From Bifidobacterium minimum (GTDB lineage: Bacteria > Actinomycetota > Actinomycetes > Actinomycetales > Bifidobacteriaceae): a stretch of 64,000 nt of DNA. Below the pieces are notes generated by a model that did no database searches, was not told the origin of the DNA, and saw nothing but the letters and a program-made list of their open reading frames with translations. The translations under genes were made by a program, and so were the position numbers. Positions 56,012 to 64,000 of the stretch are shown in pieces (the first letter of the stretch is position 1; each line of letters starts with the position of its first letter). The stretch lies in NCBI RefSeq assembly GCF_000741645.1, contig NZ_JGZD01000009.1:682001-746000 (forward strand), given 5' to 3'.

Positions 56012-56340
56012 TCGCGTCCTTCCGTTGAACCGTTCCAAGGGCGTGCGGCCCCTCATCTGCGCATACATGTTTAGCACGAACGTCAGTCAGCGACCGGGCG
56101 TCGAAGCCTGCGCACCCGCCGCGCGGTGGCGGGGATCCCGGAATATCGCGGGCGCGTCCGGCGTCCTCTGACCGCGATCCGGAACAGGGATGCCCGGCGT
56201 CTTCCAGACGGCGGGGCGTCGGTCAACTCGCACGGCTATGCTCGCCATCCATACGGGTGTTCGTCGCCGTGGACGCGGTGCCAGGCAGGTGCCAGGCAGA
56301 CGTCAGACAGACGTCAGACATGGATGGGAAAAGGACGGTT
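56012..56340. other. Divergent intergenic region pcrA / xpt
   Basis: 329 bases without a convincing gene. Near xpt there are adjacent tandem duplications: GTGCCAGGCAG twice (56278-56288, 56289-56299) and AGACGTCAGAC twice (56298-56308, 56309-56319). No purine riboswitch is recognisable. A lone CGAAC half-site near 56075-56079 is not a convincing LexA box. Confidence 0.6.
56278..56319. repeat. Two overlapping 11-bp tandem duplications before xpt
   Basis: GTGCCAGGCAG x2 and AGACGTCAGAC x2, all copies identical, end 11 bases before the xpt ribosome-binding site. Confidence 0.92.
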
Positions 56341-56919
56341 ATGCGGGAGCTTGAGGAGAGGATCAGACGCGACGGGGTCGTCAGGGACGGCGGCGTCCTC
56401 AAAGTCGATTCGTTTCTGAACCATCAGTGCGATGTGGCGCTGTTCGATCGAATGGGAGCCGAATGGGCGACCCTGTTCAAGGGGAAAAGAGTGGACCGGA
56501 TATTGACGATCGAGTCGTCGGGAATCGGCCTCGCATGCTGCGCCGCGCGCCATTTCGGCGACGTCCCCGTGGTTTTCGCTAAGAAGGCGCAGTCGATCAA
56601 CCTCGATGACGATCTGCTCACCACCACGGTCTATTCCTTCACCAAACGCCGGGAGTTTCCGGTTATCGTCTCCCGCCGATTCCTCCATCAGGGGGACCAC
56701 GTCCTTCTCGTCGACGACTTCCTCGCCAACGGGCGCGCCATGGAGGGGCTTATCGAGTTGTGCGACAAGGCCGGCGCTACCGTCGAAGGCATCGCGATCG
56801 CCATCGAGAAGGGGTTCCAGGATGGTGGCGGACGACTGCGCCGACGTGGGTACGACGTGCGGTCATTGGCCATCGTCACGCGCATGGATGCCGGCACCGG
56901 AACCGTGGAGTTCGCGTGA
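56341..56919 (+). CDS. xpt: Xanthine phosphoribosyltransferase
   Basis: Xpt, 192 aa, salvages xanthine to XMP using PRPP; GuaA, encoded nearby, converts XMP to GMP. Landmarks are [61 protein letters not shown] and the PRPP loop [17 protein letters not shown] (~120). All are close to Bacillus Xpt. ATG 56341 has AAAGGA with five bases of spacing. The stop overlaps a GTG start of the following lysR gene (GTGA). Confidence 0.95.
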   Translation: MRELEERIRRDGVVRDGGVLKVDSFLNHQCDVALFDRMGAEWATLFKGKRVDRILTIESSGIGLACCAARHFGDVPVVFAKKAQSINLDDDLLTTTVYSFTKRREFPVIVSRRFLHQGDHVLLVDDFLANGRAMEGLIELCDKAGATVEGIAIAIEKGFQDGGGRLRRRGYDVRSLAIVTRMDAGTGTVEFA

Positions 56920-57824
56920 CGTCGCGGGGAAAGGCCTCTCGGCGCGGCCCGCGGGTAGAGAATCCCCGGCACTCGTCGGATGATCCCAACCTGATGTTTC
57001 CTCTGCTCGACACGCTCGTCGCCGTGTATGAGATGGGGCAGTTCACGGTGGCCGCCGACAAGCTGCATGTATCGCAGTCGACGGTGTCGGCCCGCATGCG
57101 GTCGCTGGAGGAGATCGTGGGAGCACCGCTTTTCGAGCGGCATGCGAAAAGCGACGTGACGCCCACCGCGGCCGGACGGATACTCTACGACACCGCACTC
57201 GACATCGGGGAGAGATGGAGAAGCGGTTATTCCCACGCCATCCATGCGTCTGCGAAGCGCGAACGGTTCTCGATCGCATGTTCCCATACGACGAGCCAGG
57301 TTCTTCTTCCGGAGATTATGGGGATAGCGGAATCCGAGCTCGGCGCCGTCGATCTGACGGTGGGCACGGCCAATTCCGAGGACATCCTCGACAAGGTGGC
57401 CATGAACCACGTTCAGCTGGGCGTGGTCGAGAAGGCCGTCACCAGCGCCGCGGCGTCGCGCACGCCGATCCGTCGCGACAGCCTCGTGCTGGCGGGCGAT
57501 CCCCATGGCGTGTGGCTGCTGCGTGAACAGGGTTCGGGAGTCCGCTACTACACCAATCTTTTTCTGGCCTCCTCGCATACCGTTCCCCAGCGTCAGATCC
57601 TCATGTCGAGCAACTCCGCCATCATCAGCTGTCTCGCGGCGGGTTTCGGCCAATCCATCATCTCGTCCCGGCTTGTCCCCGATGGCGTTCCCGTGCGCGA
57701 TCTGGGTCCCGACTTCGTCAGACGCTTCTATGCGCTCACCCCGGCGTCCGGCCTGTCCCCCGTGCAGAGGGCGCTGTGCGATGAGATCATCGCAGGGCTG
57801 TCCGATCCCTCCGACCGGGAGTGA
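56916..57824 (+). CDS. LysR-family transcriptional regulator
   Basis: A LysR regulator, 302 aa from the GTG at 56916, which overlaps the xpt stop and has GGAG five bases upstream. The N-terminal winged helix-turn-helix is [35 protein letters not shown] (from ~30), then [15 protein letters not shown]. The C-terminal effector-binding domain follows. An ATG at 56994 would start right at the HTH, as in most LysR proteins (276 aa), but lacks a ribosome site. Neighbouring yeiH is the usual partner of YeiE-type LysR proteins, and inverted repeats upstream of yeiH are plausible binding sites. Confidence 0.9.
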   Translation: MTSRGKASRRGPRVENPRHSSDDPNLMFPLLDTLVAVYEMGQFTVAADKLHVSQSTVSARMRSLEEIVGAPLFERHAKSDVTPTAAGRILYDTALDIGERWRSGYSHAIHASAKRERFSIACSHTTSQVLLPEIMGIAESELGAVDLTVGTANSEDILDKVAMNHVQLGVVEKAVTSAAASRTPIRRDSLVLAGDPHGVWLLREQGSGVRYYTNLFLASSHTVPQRQILMSSNSAIISCLAAGFGQSIISSRLVPDGVPVRDLGPDFVRRFYALTPASGLSPVQRALCDEIIAGLSDPSDRE

Positions 57825-57841
57825 TCCCAGACGATGGGTCG

Positions 57842-57864
57842 ATGCGCCGGACCATATGGCGCAT
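57842..57864 (+). terminator. Weak hairpin after lysR
   Basis: 7-bp arms ATGCGCC/GGCGCAT with a 9-base loop lie 17 bases after the lysR stop. It is followed by GGCAT-type micro-repeats, with no U-tract. Confidence 0.35.
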
Positions 57865-57931
57865 GGCATGGCATGGTGTGACGAGGCGAGGCGCTGCAAG
57901 GCCAATGCGATGCGATGCACGGCGATGTCAG

Positions 57932-57974
57932 ACAAATATCATCGGCATACACGATTCAATGCATGGATATTTGT
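57932..57974. promoter_or_regulatory. Inverted repeat upstream of yeiH promoter (LysR-type site candidate)
   Basis: ACAAATATC (57932-57940) and GATATTTGT (57966-57974) are perfect 9-bp inverted arms with a 25-base spacer. The proximal arm ends four bases before a TTGACC -35 element, the position expected for a LysR activator site. Confidence 0.55.
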
Positions 57975-57977
57975 GAT

Positions 57978-58018
57978 TTGACCGATGCCATGGCGGGGAG
58001 TTCACTCGTCCGAGTGAA
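57978..58018 (+). promoter_or_regulatory. yeiH promoter with palindromic operator
   Basis: TTGACC (57978-57983), a 17-base spacer and TTCACT (58001-58006) form a promoter with a strong -35 and weak -10. The perfect palindrome TTCACTCG-TC-CGAGTGAA (58001-58018) covers the -10 to the predicted start, a classic repressor position. Confidence 0.55.
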
Positions 58019-58037
58019 AACATCATTGTCATCATGG

Positions 58038-59078
58038 ATGCACCGCATCACCACCATCGACATGCTCGTCATCGCCTTGGTCACGCTCGTGGCGTCCCTC
58101 GCGGGATCGGCGCTCAAGAGCCTTCCCGTCCTCAGCATGTTCGGAGCCCTCATCATCGCGCTTCTCATAGGGATGGTCGCCCAGTTCCCGATCAGACGCT
58201 GGTACGAGAGGGGACGGTCGGCGCGCGTCGACGGCGTCCGTGACGGCGCCGGCCTGATATCCAACAAACTGCTGAGGCTCGGGATCATCCTTCTGGGCTT
58301 CAAACTGAATCTCCAGATCCTGTTCACCAAGGGGATCGTCTGCCTCCCCATCGCGGCCGTCGTGGTGACCTTCGCGATCGTCGTGACGTACGCCATCGCC
58401 CGGGCGTTCAGGGTCGATCCCATGCTGGCCATACTCGTGGCCGGCGGCACCGGAATCTGTGGAGCCGCCGCGGTCATGGGGCTGTCCAGCGCGATCACCG
58501 TCGACGAGGACCGGGAGGAGGAGAAGCAGGAGGACATCATGATGGCCGTCGCCGCCGTCGCCATCATGGGAACGGTCTTCGCTCTGGCGGAGATCGTCGC
58601 CGGCCCGCTCACGGGACTGAGCGCCACGCAGCTTGGCGTCGTTGCCGGAGCCTCCCTGCATGAGATCGCGCACGCGGTGGCTGCCGGAGCGGCCTTCGGA
58701 AGCGTCGAGATCGCGACGATCATGAAGCTCTCCCGCGTGCTCATGCTTGTCGTGGCGTCGATCGTGATAGCCCTGTGGTGGGACCGCACCCAGGAGACCC
58801 CGGACTCCGCGGGACGACGACGCATCGTGTTCCCCTGGTTCATGCTGGGGTTCATCGGTGCGTCGATCGTCGGATCGTTCGTCCCGGGCGTCTCCACGAT
58901 CGCCCCCACCCTTGTCGACATCGCCTATGTGGTTCTCGGAATGGCCATGGCCGCACTGGGCATCACCGTCAATTTCCGTGCCATAGCGAATCGAGGGCGT
59001 GCGGCGTTCCTCGCCAGCTTCCTCGCCTCCATCCTCCTTCTCGGACTGGCCGTGGCGATCGCCGCTCTGGTCTTCTGA
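58038..59078 (+). CDS. yeiH: YeiH/UPF0324-family putative sulfate exporter
   Basis: A polytopic membrane protein, 346 aa from ATG 58038, with about ten helices. Family motifs include LLRLGIILLGFKLNLQIL, GGTGICGAAAVMGLSSAI, AGASLHEIAHAVAAGAAFG and MAMAALGITVNFRAIANRGR. UPF0324 proteins are called putative sulfate exporters, but direct evidence is limited; E. coli YeiH is tied to a LysR partner, YeiE. The open frame reaches 57915, but MHRITTID fits the usual short N-terminus and the upstream part carries promoter-like elements. ATG 57990 is an alternative. Neither has a ribosome site, so translation may use a very short leader. Confidence 0.88.
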   Translation: MHRITTIDMLVIALVTLVASLAGSALKSLPVLSMFGALIIALLIGMVAQFPIRRWYERGRSARVDGVRDGAGLISNKLLRLGIILLGFKLNLQILFTKGIVCLPIAAVVVTFAIVVTYAIARAFRVDPMLAILVAGGTGICGAAAVMGLSSAITVDEDREEEKQEDIMMAVAAVAIMGTVFALAEIVAGPLTGLSATQLGVVAGASLHEIAHAVAAGAAFGSVEIATIMKLSRVLMLVVASIVIALWWDRTQETPDSAGRRRIVFPWFMLGFIGASIVGSFVPGVSTIAPTLVDIAYVVLGMAMAALGITVNFRAIANRGRAAFLASFLASILLLGLAVAIAALVF

Positions 59079-59217
59079 CGGGTCCCGATCAGCCGGGGAC
59101 GCGCCGCGCGAACCCGTCCTTCTGGCGGTCGGGCGCGGCGCGATTCGGCTCATATCCCCGGGGTGTGGGAGAATCCACCCGATCATCGATAGTCGGACCG
59201 GGATAAGGGGGGGGCGC

Positions 59218-59991
59218 ATGGTCGCGTTCATCGAGCAGCTGTTTCTGTGGTGGCTGTTCTATGGCTTCGTCGGATGGGTGTGGGAGACCTGTCTGGGCGT
59301 CGCCACACGGGGACGGTTCGTGGAGCGCGGCGTCCTCATCGGACCGCTGTGCCCCATCTATGGATTCGGCGCGATCATCGTCATCCTCACGCTTCGTGAC
59401 GTGACCAATCCGCTTGCCCTGTTCCTCAGCTCCGGTGTCCTCGCATGCCTGCTGGAATACGTCACGTCGTCTTTCGTGGAGAAGGCCTTCCATGTGCGCC
59501 TGTGGGACTATACGAACAGGCCGTTCAACGTCAATGGACGGATCTACCTCAACGGATTTCTGGCTTTCGGCTTCGGCGCCAGCGTGGTCAAGCTCGCCGT
59601 CCAGCCCATGGTCGCAGGCCTTACGGGGTCATGGACGCCAACGACGCTGCATGTCGCCACGGCCTGCGCGGCGGGTCTTCTCGTCGCCGACGCCTCCATC
59701 ACCATCGCCGGACTGACCAGCTTCGACCGCCGTCTGGCGCGGATCAATGACGGCATCGCGAAGGCGAAGAGCACCAGAATCGCGGCCATCGACGAACGGC
59801 TGGAGAGAAGCGGACATGGGCCGGAGAGCGTCGCCGACGCGGCCGAAAGGATCCGCAGGACCCTGACGTGGCAGCAGCGGCGTCTTATCAGGGCGTTCCC
59901 CGGCATGACCTCCACGCGTCACGGTCACACGCTCAAGAGCGTCCGAGAGGCTTTGGCGAGAAAGGCCCAGCGATTGACCAAGGATCGATAG
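59218..59991 (+). CDS. CmpB-type putative ABC transporter membrane protein
   Basis: A 257-residue protein of the ABC_trans_CmpB (putative permease) family. About six helices span residues 5-165, with FYGFVGWVWETCLGVATRGRFVERGVLIGPLCPIYGFG and LLEYVTSSFVEKAFHVRLWDYTNRPFNVNGRIYL as the conserved family core. A charged coiled-coil-like tail follows (~170-257). No ATPase or binding protein adjoins, so the transporter label is only by family name. ATG 59218 has AAGGGGGGGG five bases upstream. Confidence 0.85.
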   Translation: MVAFIEQLFLWWLFYGFVGWVWETCLGVATRGRFVERGVLIGPLCPIYGFGAIIVILTLRDVTNPLALFLSSGVLACLLEYVTSSFVEKAFHVRLWDYTNRPFNVNGRIYLNGFLAFGFGASVVKLAVQPMVAGLTGSWTPTTLHVATACAAGLLVADASITIAGLTSFDRRLARINDGIAKAKSTRIAAIDERLERSGHGPESVADAAERIRRTLTWQQRRLIRAFPGMTSTRHGHTLKSVREALARKAQRLTKDR

Positions 59992-60091
59992 ACGGTCGAT
60001 CCTCGGTAGGAGGAGGGCCGCCACAAACCGCGACCCAGAAGGCCCGGATCACAGGGCGCCTGCAGTCCGCGCTTCACCGGGAACCGTCGTC

Positions 60092-60125
60092 GCACTGCCG
60101 GTAAGGGCGCATTGCCGGTAAGGGA
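60092..60125. repeat. Imperfect 17-bp tandem duplication before the guaA terminator
   Basis: GCACTGCCGGTAAGGGC (60092-60108) and GCATTGCCGGTAAGGGA (60109-60125) are adjacent, 15 of 17 identical. Confidence 0.85.
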
Positions 60126-60152
60126 CGGATAAATAGGATAAAAGGCAAAACG

Positions 60153-60194
60153 AAGCTCCCGCGACCCTCGGCTCCATGAGGGTCGCGGGAGCTT
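60153..60194 (-). terminator. Rho-independent terminator of guaA
   Basis: A perfect 17-bp stem (AAGCTCCCGCGACCCTC arm) with an 8-base loop lies nine bases after the guaA stop. It is followed on the minus strand by CGTTTTGCCTTTTAT. It is the strongest terminator in the window. Confidence 0.93.
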
Positions 60195-60202
60195 CACCAA
60201 GG

Positions 60203-61765
60203 TCACTCCCACTCGATGGTCGCCGGCGGCTTCGAGGTCACGTCAAGCACCACGCGGTTGACGTCCCGGCACTCGTTGGTGATCCGCGTGGAGATCGTCG
60301 CGAGCACGTCGTAGGGGATGCGGGACCAGTCGGCCGTCATGGCGTCCTCCGAACTGACCGGACGCAGCACGATGGGCATGCCGTAGGTTCTCTCGTCGCC
60401 CTGGACCCCGACCGAATGCACGTCGGCCAGAAGAACGACCGGGCATTGCCAGATGTCGCGGTCGAGCCCGGCTCGCGTCAGCTCCTCGCGAACGATGGCG
60501 TCGGCCTCGCGCAGAACATCCAGACGCTCCCTCGTGATCTCCCCGACGATGCGGATGCCCAGGCCCGGACCGGGGAACGGCTGCCGCCAGACGATCTCGT
60601 CCGGAAGACCCAGCTGGGTCCCTATCGCGCGGACCTCGTCCTTGAACAGGGTGCGCAGCGGCTCGATGAGCTCGAACTTGAGATCCTTGGGTAGACCGCC
60701 GACGTTGTGATGGGATTTGATGTTCGCCGCACCGTCCCCGCCGCCGGATTCGACGACGTCGGGGTACAGCGTCCCCTGCACGAGGAAGCGCACCTCGGAG
60801 CCCGTTCTCCCGGCCTCCTCGATGACCTGCCGCTGGGCCTTCTCGAAGGTGCGGATGAACTTCTCCCCGATGATCTTGCGCTTGCGCTCGGGCTCGCTGA
60901 CGCCCTTCAGCGCGGAGAGGAAGTCCTCGGAGGCGTCCTCGGCTATGAGCCTGATCCCCGTGGCCGCCACGAAATCATGACGGACCTGCTCGGCCTCGCC
61001 CTTCCTCAGAAGACCGTGGTCGACGAACACGCAGGTCAGCTGATCGCCGATGGCGCGATGGACGAGGGCCGCCGCCACCGCGGAATCGACTCCGCCGGAC
61101 AGTCCGCAGATCACCTGGGAGTCCCCGACCCTTTCACGGATCGCCCTGACCTGATCGTCGATGATGCCCGCAGCGTCCCAGTCGGACGCCAGTCCGACGC
61201 ACTCGTGGAGGAACGTGGATATCAACGCCTGCCCCAGAGGCGTGTGCCGGACCTCGGGATGCCATTGGACGCCATACAGCCCGCGGGATCCGTCCTGCAT
61301 CGCGGCGACCGGAGCGCCCTGCGTGTGCGCAAGGACCTCGAATCCCTCCGGCGCCTTCTCCACGGCCACCCCATGGCTCATCCATGTGCTCTGGCTGGCC
61401 GGCGATCCCGCCAGTATCCCGTCGGCGCGGTCGATCGTCGTCTCCGTTTTACCGTACTCCCCCATGGCCGCCCGATCCACGGTGCCGCCGAGCTCATAGG
61501 CCATGACCTGGAATCCGTAGCAGATCCCCAGAACGGGGACGCCCGCGGAGAAAAGCGAGACGTCGATGCCGGGGGCGCCGGGTTCGAACACGGATGCGGG
61601 TCCGCCGGAAAGGATGATCGCCTTGGGATCCTTGGCGAGCATCTCCGCGACGGGCATGGAATGCGGGACCAATTCGGAATAGACGTTCGCCTCGCGCACT
61701 CTGCGGGCGATCAGCTGGGCGTATTGGGCGCCGAAATCGACGACAAGGACTGGACCCTTGGCCAT
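60203..61765 (-). CDS. guaA: GMP synthase (glutamine-hydrolysing)
   Basis: GuaA, 520 aa, aminates XMP to GMP. The N-terminal class I amidotransferase has its nucleophile in LGICYGFQV (Cys ~82), VQWHPEV supplying the His, then the ATP-pyrophosphatase domain [18 protein letters not shown] (~224). The dimerisation domain ends [11 protein letters not shown], the canonical C-terminus. ATG 61765 has GGAGGAG upstream; the frame to 61837 is only leader. It shares a 446-bp divergent region with xfp and has a predicted leader of about 267 bases. Confidence 0.98.
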   Translation of the reverse strand: MAKGPVLVVDFGAQYAQLIARRVREANVYSELVPHSMPVAEMLAKDPKAIILSGGPASVFEPGAPGIDVSLFSAGVPVLGICYGFQVMAYELGGTVDRAAMGEYGKTETTIDRADGILAGSPASQSTWMSHGVAVEKAPEGFEVLAHTQGAPVAAMQDGSRGLYGVQWHPEVRHTPLGQALISTFLHECVGLASDWDAAGIIDDQVRAIRERVGDSQVICGLSGGVDSAVAAALVHRAIGDQLTCVFVDHGLLRKGEAEQVRHDFVAATGIRLIAEDASEDFLSALKGVSEPERKRKIIGEKFIRTFEKAQRQVIEEAGRTGSEVRFLVQGTLYPDVVESGGGDGAANIKSHHNVGGLPKDLKFELIEPLRTLFKDEVRAIGTQLGLPDEIVWRQPFPGPGLGIRIVGEITRERLDVLREADAIVREELTRAGLDRDIWQCPVVLLADVHSVGVQGDERTYGMPIVLRPVSSEDAMTADWSRIPYDVLATISTRITNECRDVNRVVLDVTSKPPATIEWE

Positions 61766-61929
61766 GTGCTCTCCTCCGGGACAATGCTGATAAGGCACCA
61801 TGTTGCTGTGCCGGTCAATGACATTGTGTCCGGTCAAGACGACAAGCGCGCGGCTACGGGTCTCATCGTCGACGCCGAAGGTCCGACAACACGCCGAAAG
61901 GAGGCCGCCGCCTTTACGCGGGAGGAGTA

Positions 61930-61959
61930 ATGAACATCACCGACCGTCATGGTCAATGA
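61930..61959 (+). other. Nine-codon open frame with strong ribosome-binding site
   Basis: ATG-AAC-ATC-ACC-GAC-CGT-CAT-GGT-CAA-TGA (MNITDRHGQ) preceded by GGAGGAG. It lies 253 bases before the xfp start on the same strand. It could be a leader peptide, a remnant, or chance. Confidence 0.3.
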
Positions 61960-62038
61960 TGCCGGGCGTTCCTGATATTCCGCGGATTTCCCGCCTTGCC
62001 GCGGTCTGCGTCGCCATGTCGATCGAAGTGGGATCCGT

Positions 62039-62067
62039 ATAAAAAGGGAACAATTCCGAACACACAA
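62039..62067 (-). promoter_or_regulatory. Candidate guaA promoter
   Basis: Minus-strand TTGTGT (62062-62067), a 17-base spacer and TTTTAT (62039-62044), in the only AT-rich stretch of the region. It predicts a guaA leader of about 267 bases. Confidence 0.45.
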
Positions 62068-62192
62068 GCAAAAAAAGCGTCAAAAGTCGCAAGTCCCACG
62101 TACCATGTGTCTCGATTGGAAGTGGTTGTCCCACGCATCCAGCGTCGGGGAATTCACGTCCTACCGATAATAATCAATCGCACGCACGCGTG

Positions 62193-62208
62193 CAGGAGTA
62201 CAGGAGTA
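62193..62208 (+). repeat. Tandem duplication of the xfp ribosome-binding site
   Basis: CAGGAGTA occurs twice in tandem (62193-62200, 62201-62208). The second copy sits correctly before the ATG at 62212 (AGGAG, five-base spacing); the first is a second Shine-Dalgarno eight bases upstream. Confidence 0.9.
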
Positions 62209-62211
62209 CAC

Positions 62212-64000
62212 ATGACGAATCCTGTTATTGGCACCCCTTGGAAGAAGCTTAACGCTCCGGTTTCCGAGGAAGCCCTTGAAGGCGTAGACAAATATTGGCG
62301 CACCGCCAATTACCTTGCCATCGGCCAGATCTACCTTCGCAGCAACCCGCTGATGAAGGAGCCCTTCACTCGCGAGGACGTCAAGCACCGCCTTGTTGGA
62401 CACTGGGGAACCACCCCCGGCCTGAACTTCCTCATCGGCCACATCAATCGTCTTATCGCCGACCACCAGCAGAACACGGTCATCATCATGGGACCCGGCC
62501 ACGGCGGCCCGGCGGGAACCGCCCAGTCCTACCTCGATGGGACCTACACCGAGTACTTCCCGAAGATCACCAAGGACGAGGCTGGCCTGCAGAAGTTCTT
62601 CCGCCAGTTCTCCTACCCGGGCGGAATCCCCTCGCACTACGCGCCGGAGACCCCCGGATCCATCCATGAGGGTGGAGAGCTCGGATACGCGCTGTCGCAC
62701 GCCTATGGCGCGGTGATGAACAACCCCAGCCTTTTCGTTCCGGCCATCGTCGGCGACGGCGAAGCGGAGACCGGACCTTTGGCCACTGGCTGGCAGTCCA
62801 ACAAGCTGGTCAACCCCCGCACCGATGGAATCGTGCTCCCGATCCTGCACCTCAACGGATACAAGATCGCCAACCCGAGCATCCTGTCGCGCATCTCGGA
62901 TGAGGAGCTCCACGACTTCTTCCACGGCATGGGCTACGACCCCTACGAGTTCGTCGCCGGTTTCGACGATGAGGACCATGCGTCCATCCACCATCGCTTC
63001 GCCGAGCTTTTCGAGACCGTCTTCGACGAGATCTGCGACATCAAGGCCGCGGCCCAGACCGACGACATGACCCGTCCCTTCTACCCGATGATCATCTTCC
63101 GCACGCCCAAGGGCTGGACCTGCCCGAAGTTCATCGACGGCAAGAAGACCGAAGGCTCGTGGCGCGCCCACCAGGTTCCGCTGGCCTCCGCCCGCGACAC
63201 CGAGGCCCACTTCGAAGTTCTCAAGAACTGGCTCGAGTCCTACAAGCCCGAGGAGCTCTTCGACGAGAAGGGCGCCATCAAGTCTGATGTCACCGCGTTC
63301 ATGCCTAAGGGCGAGCTGCGCATCGGCGAGAACCCGAACGCCAACGGCGGCCGCATCCGCGAGGATCTCAAGCTTCCCGATCTCGACGACTATCAGGTCA
63401 ACGAGGTCAAGAAGTACGGACATGGCTGGGGACAGCTCGAGGCGACCCGCCGTCTGGGCTCCTACACCCGCGACATCATCAAGCTGAACCCGGACTCCTT
63501 CAGGATCTTCGGACCCGACGAGACCGCGTCCAACCGACTCCAGGCCGCCTACGAGGTCACCAGCAAGCAGTGGGACGCCGGATACCTTTCGGCGCAGGTC
63601 GACGAGCACATGGCCGTCACCGGACAGGTCACGGAGCAGCTTTCCGAGCATCAGATGGAAGGCTTCCTCGAGGGCTACCTGCTCACCGGTCGCCACGGCA
63701 TCTGGAGCTCCTACGAGTCCTTCGTGCACGTGATCGACTCCATGCTGAACCAGCATGCGAAGTGGCTTGAGGCGACCGTGCGCGAGATCCCGTGGCGCAA
63801 GCCCATCTCGTCGATGAACCTTCTGGTCTCCTCCCACGTGTGGCGTCAGGACCACAACGGGTTCTCGCATCAGGATCCGGGCGTGACGAGCGTTCTGCTG
63901 AACAAGACGTTCAACAACGACCACGTGATCGGAATCTACTTCCCGGCCGACTCGAACCTTCTGCTCGCCGTTGCGGAGCGCTGCTTCAAGTCGACGAACA
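62212..64000 (+). CDS. xfp: Xylulose-5-phosphate/fructose-6-phosphate phosphoketolase (3' end cut by window edge)
   Basis: Xfp, the thiamine-diphosphate enzyme of the bifid shunt, which cleaves fructose-6-P and xylulose-5-P to acetyl-P plus erythrose-4-P or glyceraldehyde-3-P. The first 596 codons of about 825 are present; the C-terminus lies beyond 64000. Landmarks are [53 protein letters not shown], the ThDP/Mg-binding [19 protein letters not shown], and [36 protein letters not shown] is near the right edge. It matches known Bifidobacterium Xfp very closely over its whole length. Codon use is strongly biased to C-ending codons, as for a highly expressed gene. ATG 62212 has a perfect, duplicated AGGAG. 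Confidence 0.98.
   Translation, partial: MTNPVIGTPWKKLNAPVSEEALEGVDKYWRTANYLAIGQIYLRSNPLMKEPFTREDVKHRLVGHWGTTPGLNFLIGHINRLIADHQQNTVIIMGPGHGGPAGTAQSYLDGTYTEYFPKITKDEAGLQKFFRQFSYPGGIPSHYAPETPGSIHEGGELGYALSHAYGAVMNNPSLFVPAIVGDGEAETGPLATGWQSNKLVNPRTDGIVLPILHLNGYKIANPSILSRISDEELHDFFHGMGYDPYEFVAGFDDEDHASIHHRFAELFETVFDEICDIKAAAQTDDMTRPFYPMIIFRTPKGWTCPKFIDGKKTEGSWRAHQVPLASARDTEAHFEVLKNWLESYKPEELFDEKGAIKSDVTAFMPKGELRIGENPNANGGRIREDLKLPDLDDYQVNEVKKYGHGWGQLEATRRLGSYTRDIIKLNPDSFRIFGPDETASNRLQAAYEVTSKQWDAGYLSAQVDEHMAVTGQVTEQLSEHQMEGFLEGYLLTGRHGIWSSYESFVHVIDSMLNQHAKWLEATVREIPWRKPISSMNLLVSSHVWRQDHNGFSHQDPGVTSVLLNKTFNNDHVIGIYFPADSNLLLAVAERCFKSTN

Larger units (their letters stand above)
61766..62211. other. 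Divergent intergenic region guaA / xfp
   Basis: 446 bases. It contains a guaA promoter candidate near 62039-62067, a plus-strand nine-codon open frame with a strong ribosome site (61930-61959), a GATAAT -10-like box (62166-62171) and a doubled Shine-Dalgarno before xfp. A loose 18-base-period repeat lies near 61808-61842. No recognised riboswitch is seen. Confidence 0.6.

Noticed and set aside
56060..56090. LexA/SOS box upstream of pcrA
   Set aside because: Only one CGAAC half-site is present; the partner half matches GTTCG at three of five positions, below what can be defended.
56120..56340. Purine riboswitch before xpt
   Set aside because: No conserved three-way-junction motifs are recognisable; the leader is dominated by short tandem duplications.
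60707..61930. 407-residue plus-strand frame over guaA
   Set aside because: Antisense shadow of guaA without motifs; the only notable part is its end near 61930, treated separately as a possible leader peptide.
1..64000. CRISPR array, insertion sequence or novel defence island
   Set aside because: No regularly spaced repeats, transposase, nuclease-helicase cassette or composition shift was found; the short tandem duplications are all different words without spacers.

Overview
The window is a 64 kb stretch of a high-GC Gram-positive chromosome that almost certainly belongs to Bifidobacterium or a close Bifidobacteriaceae relative. The main evidence is a truncated xylulose-5-phosphate/fructose-6-phosphate phosphoketolase (xfp) at the right edge, the key enzyme of the bifid shunt, lying divergent from guaA. 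A fused shikimate kinase/3-dehydroquinate synthase (aroKB), a bifunctional amylopullulanase of the ApuB type, an Actinobacteria-style SUF operon and a split three-subunit transhydrogenase agree with this. No phage, insertion sequence, CRISPR array or rRNA operon is visible. The gene content is mostly conserved chromosomal backbone.

Layout. 1-7260 (minus): an ABC ATPase cut by the left edge, a small membrane protein, and glutamate synthase gltB-gltD. 7436-10485 (minus): lepA-hemW. 10719-10979 (plus): rpsT. 11165-17296 (minus): a TRIC-type channel, ilvE, rplY and pntA1-pntA2-pntB. 17613-19640 (plus): an acyl-CoA synthetase. 19853-25348 (minus): the overlapping block rsmE, HIT protein, phoH, ybeY, CNNM-type membrane protein, era. 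25531-26546 (plus): tRNA-Leu(GAG) and a SpoU rRNA methyltransferase. 26638-33090 (minus): the SUF iron-sulfur operon sufB-D-C-S-U plus a DUF59 factor. 33299-34975 (minus): pyrG. 35059-41967 (minus): a secreted alpha-amylase and the giant amylopullulanase. 42408-51183 (minus): a small DUF948 protein, a small membrane protein, alaS, ruvX, mltG, aroC, aroKB, aroQ. 51344-56011: histidine phosphatase, a holin-like protein, rpsD and a UvrD/PcrA helicase. 56341-59991 (plus): xpt, a LysR regulator, a YeiH-type exporter and a CmpB-like membrane protein. 60203-61765 (minus): guaA. 62212-64000 (plus): xfp.

The genes cover nitrogen assimilation (GltBD), branched-chain and aromatic amino-acid synthesis, Fe-S assembly, extracellular starch, glycogen and pullulan breakdown feeding the phosphoketolase pathway, purine salvage (xpt, guaA), and translation and ribosome maturation (lepA, rpsT, rplY, rpsD, era, ybeY, rsmE, alaS).

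Two things stand out. First, many intergenic segments carry a fresh-looking tandem duplication of 8-18 bp, repeatedly placed on or right beside a stop codon (rpsT, era, sufC, mltG, fadD) and once doubling the ribosome-binding site of xfp. Second, the lysR-yeiH interval has an unusually readable regulatory layout: an inverted repeat just upstream of a TTGACC -35 element and a perfect 8+8 palindrome over the -10. The upstream lysR also appears translationally coupled to xpt. Terminators are mostly strong GC hairpins, several without a U-tract. Start codons were chosen by Shine-Dalgarno spacing and family length, and alternatives are stated where the choice is uncertain.
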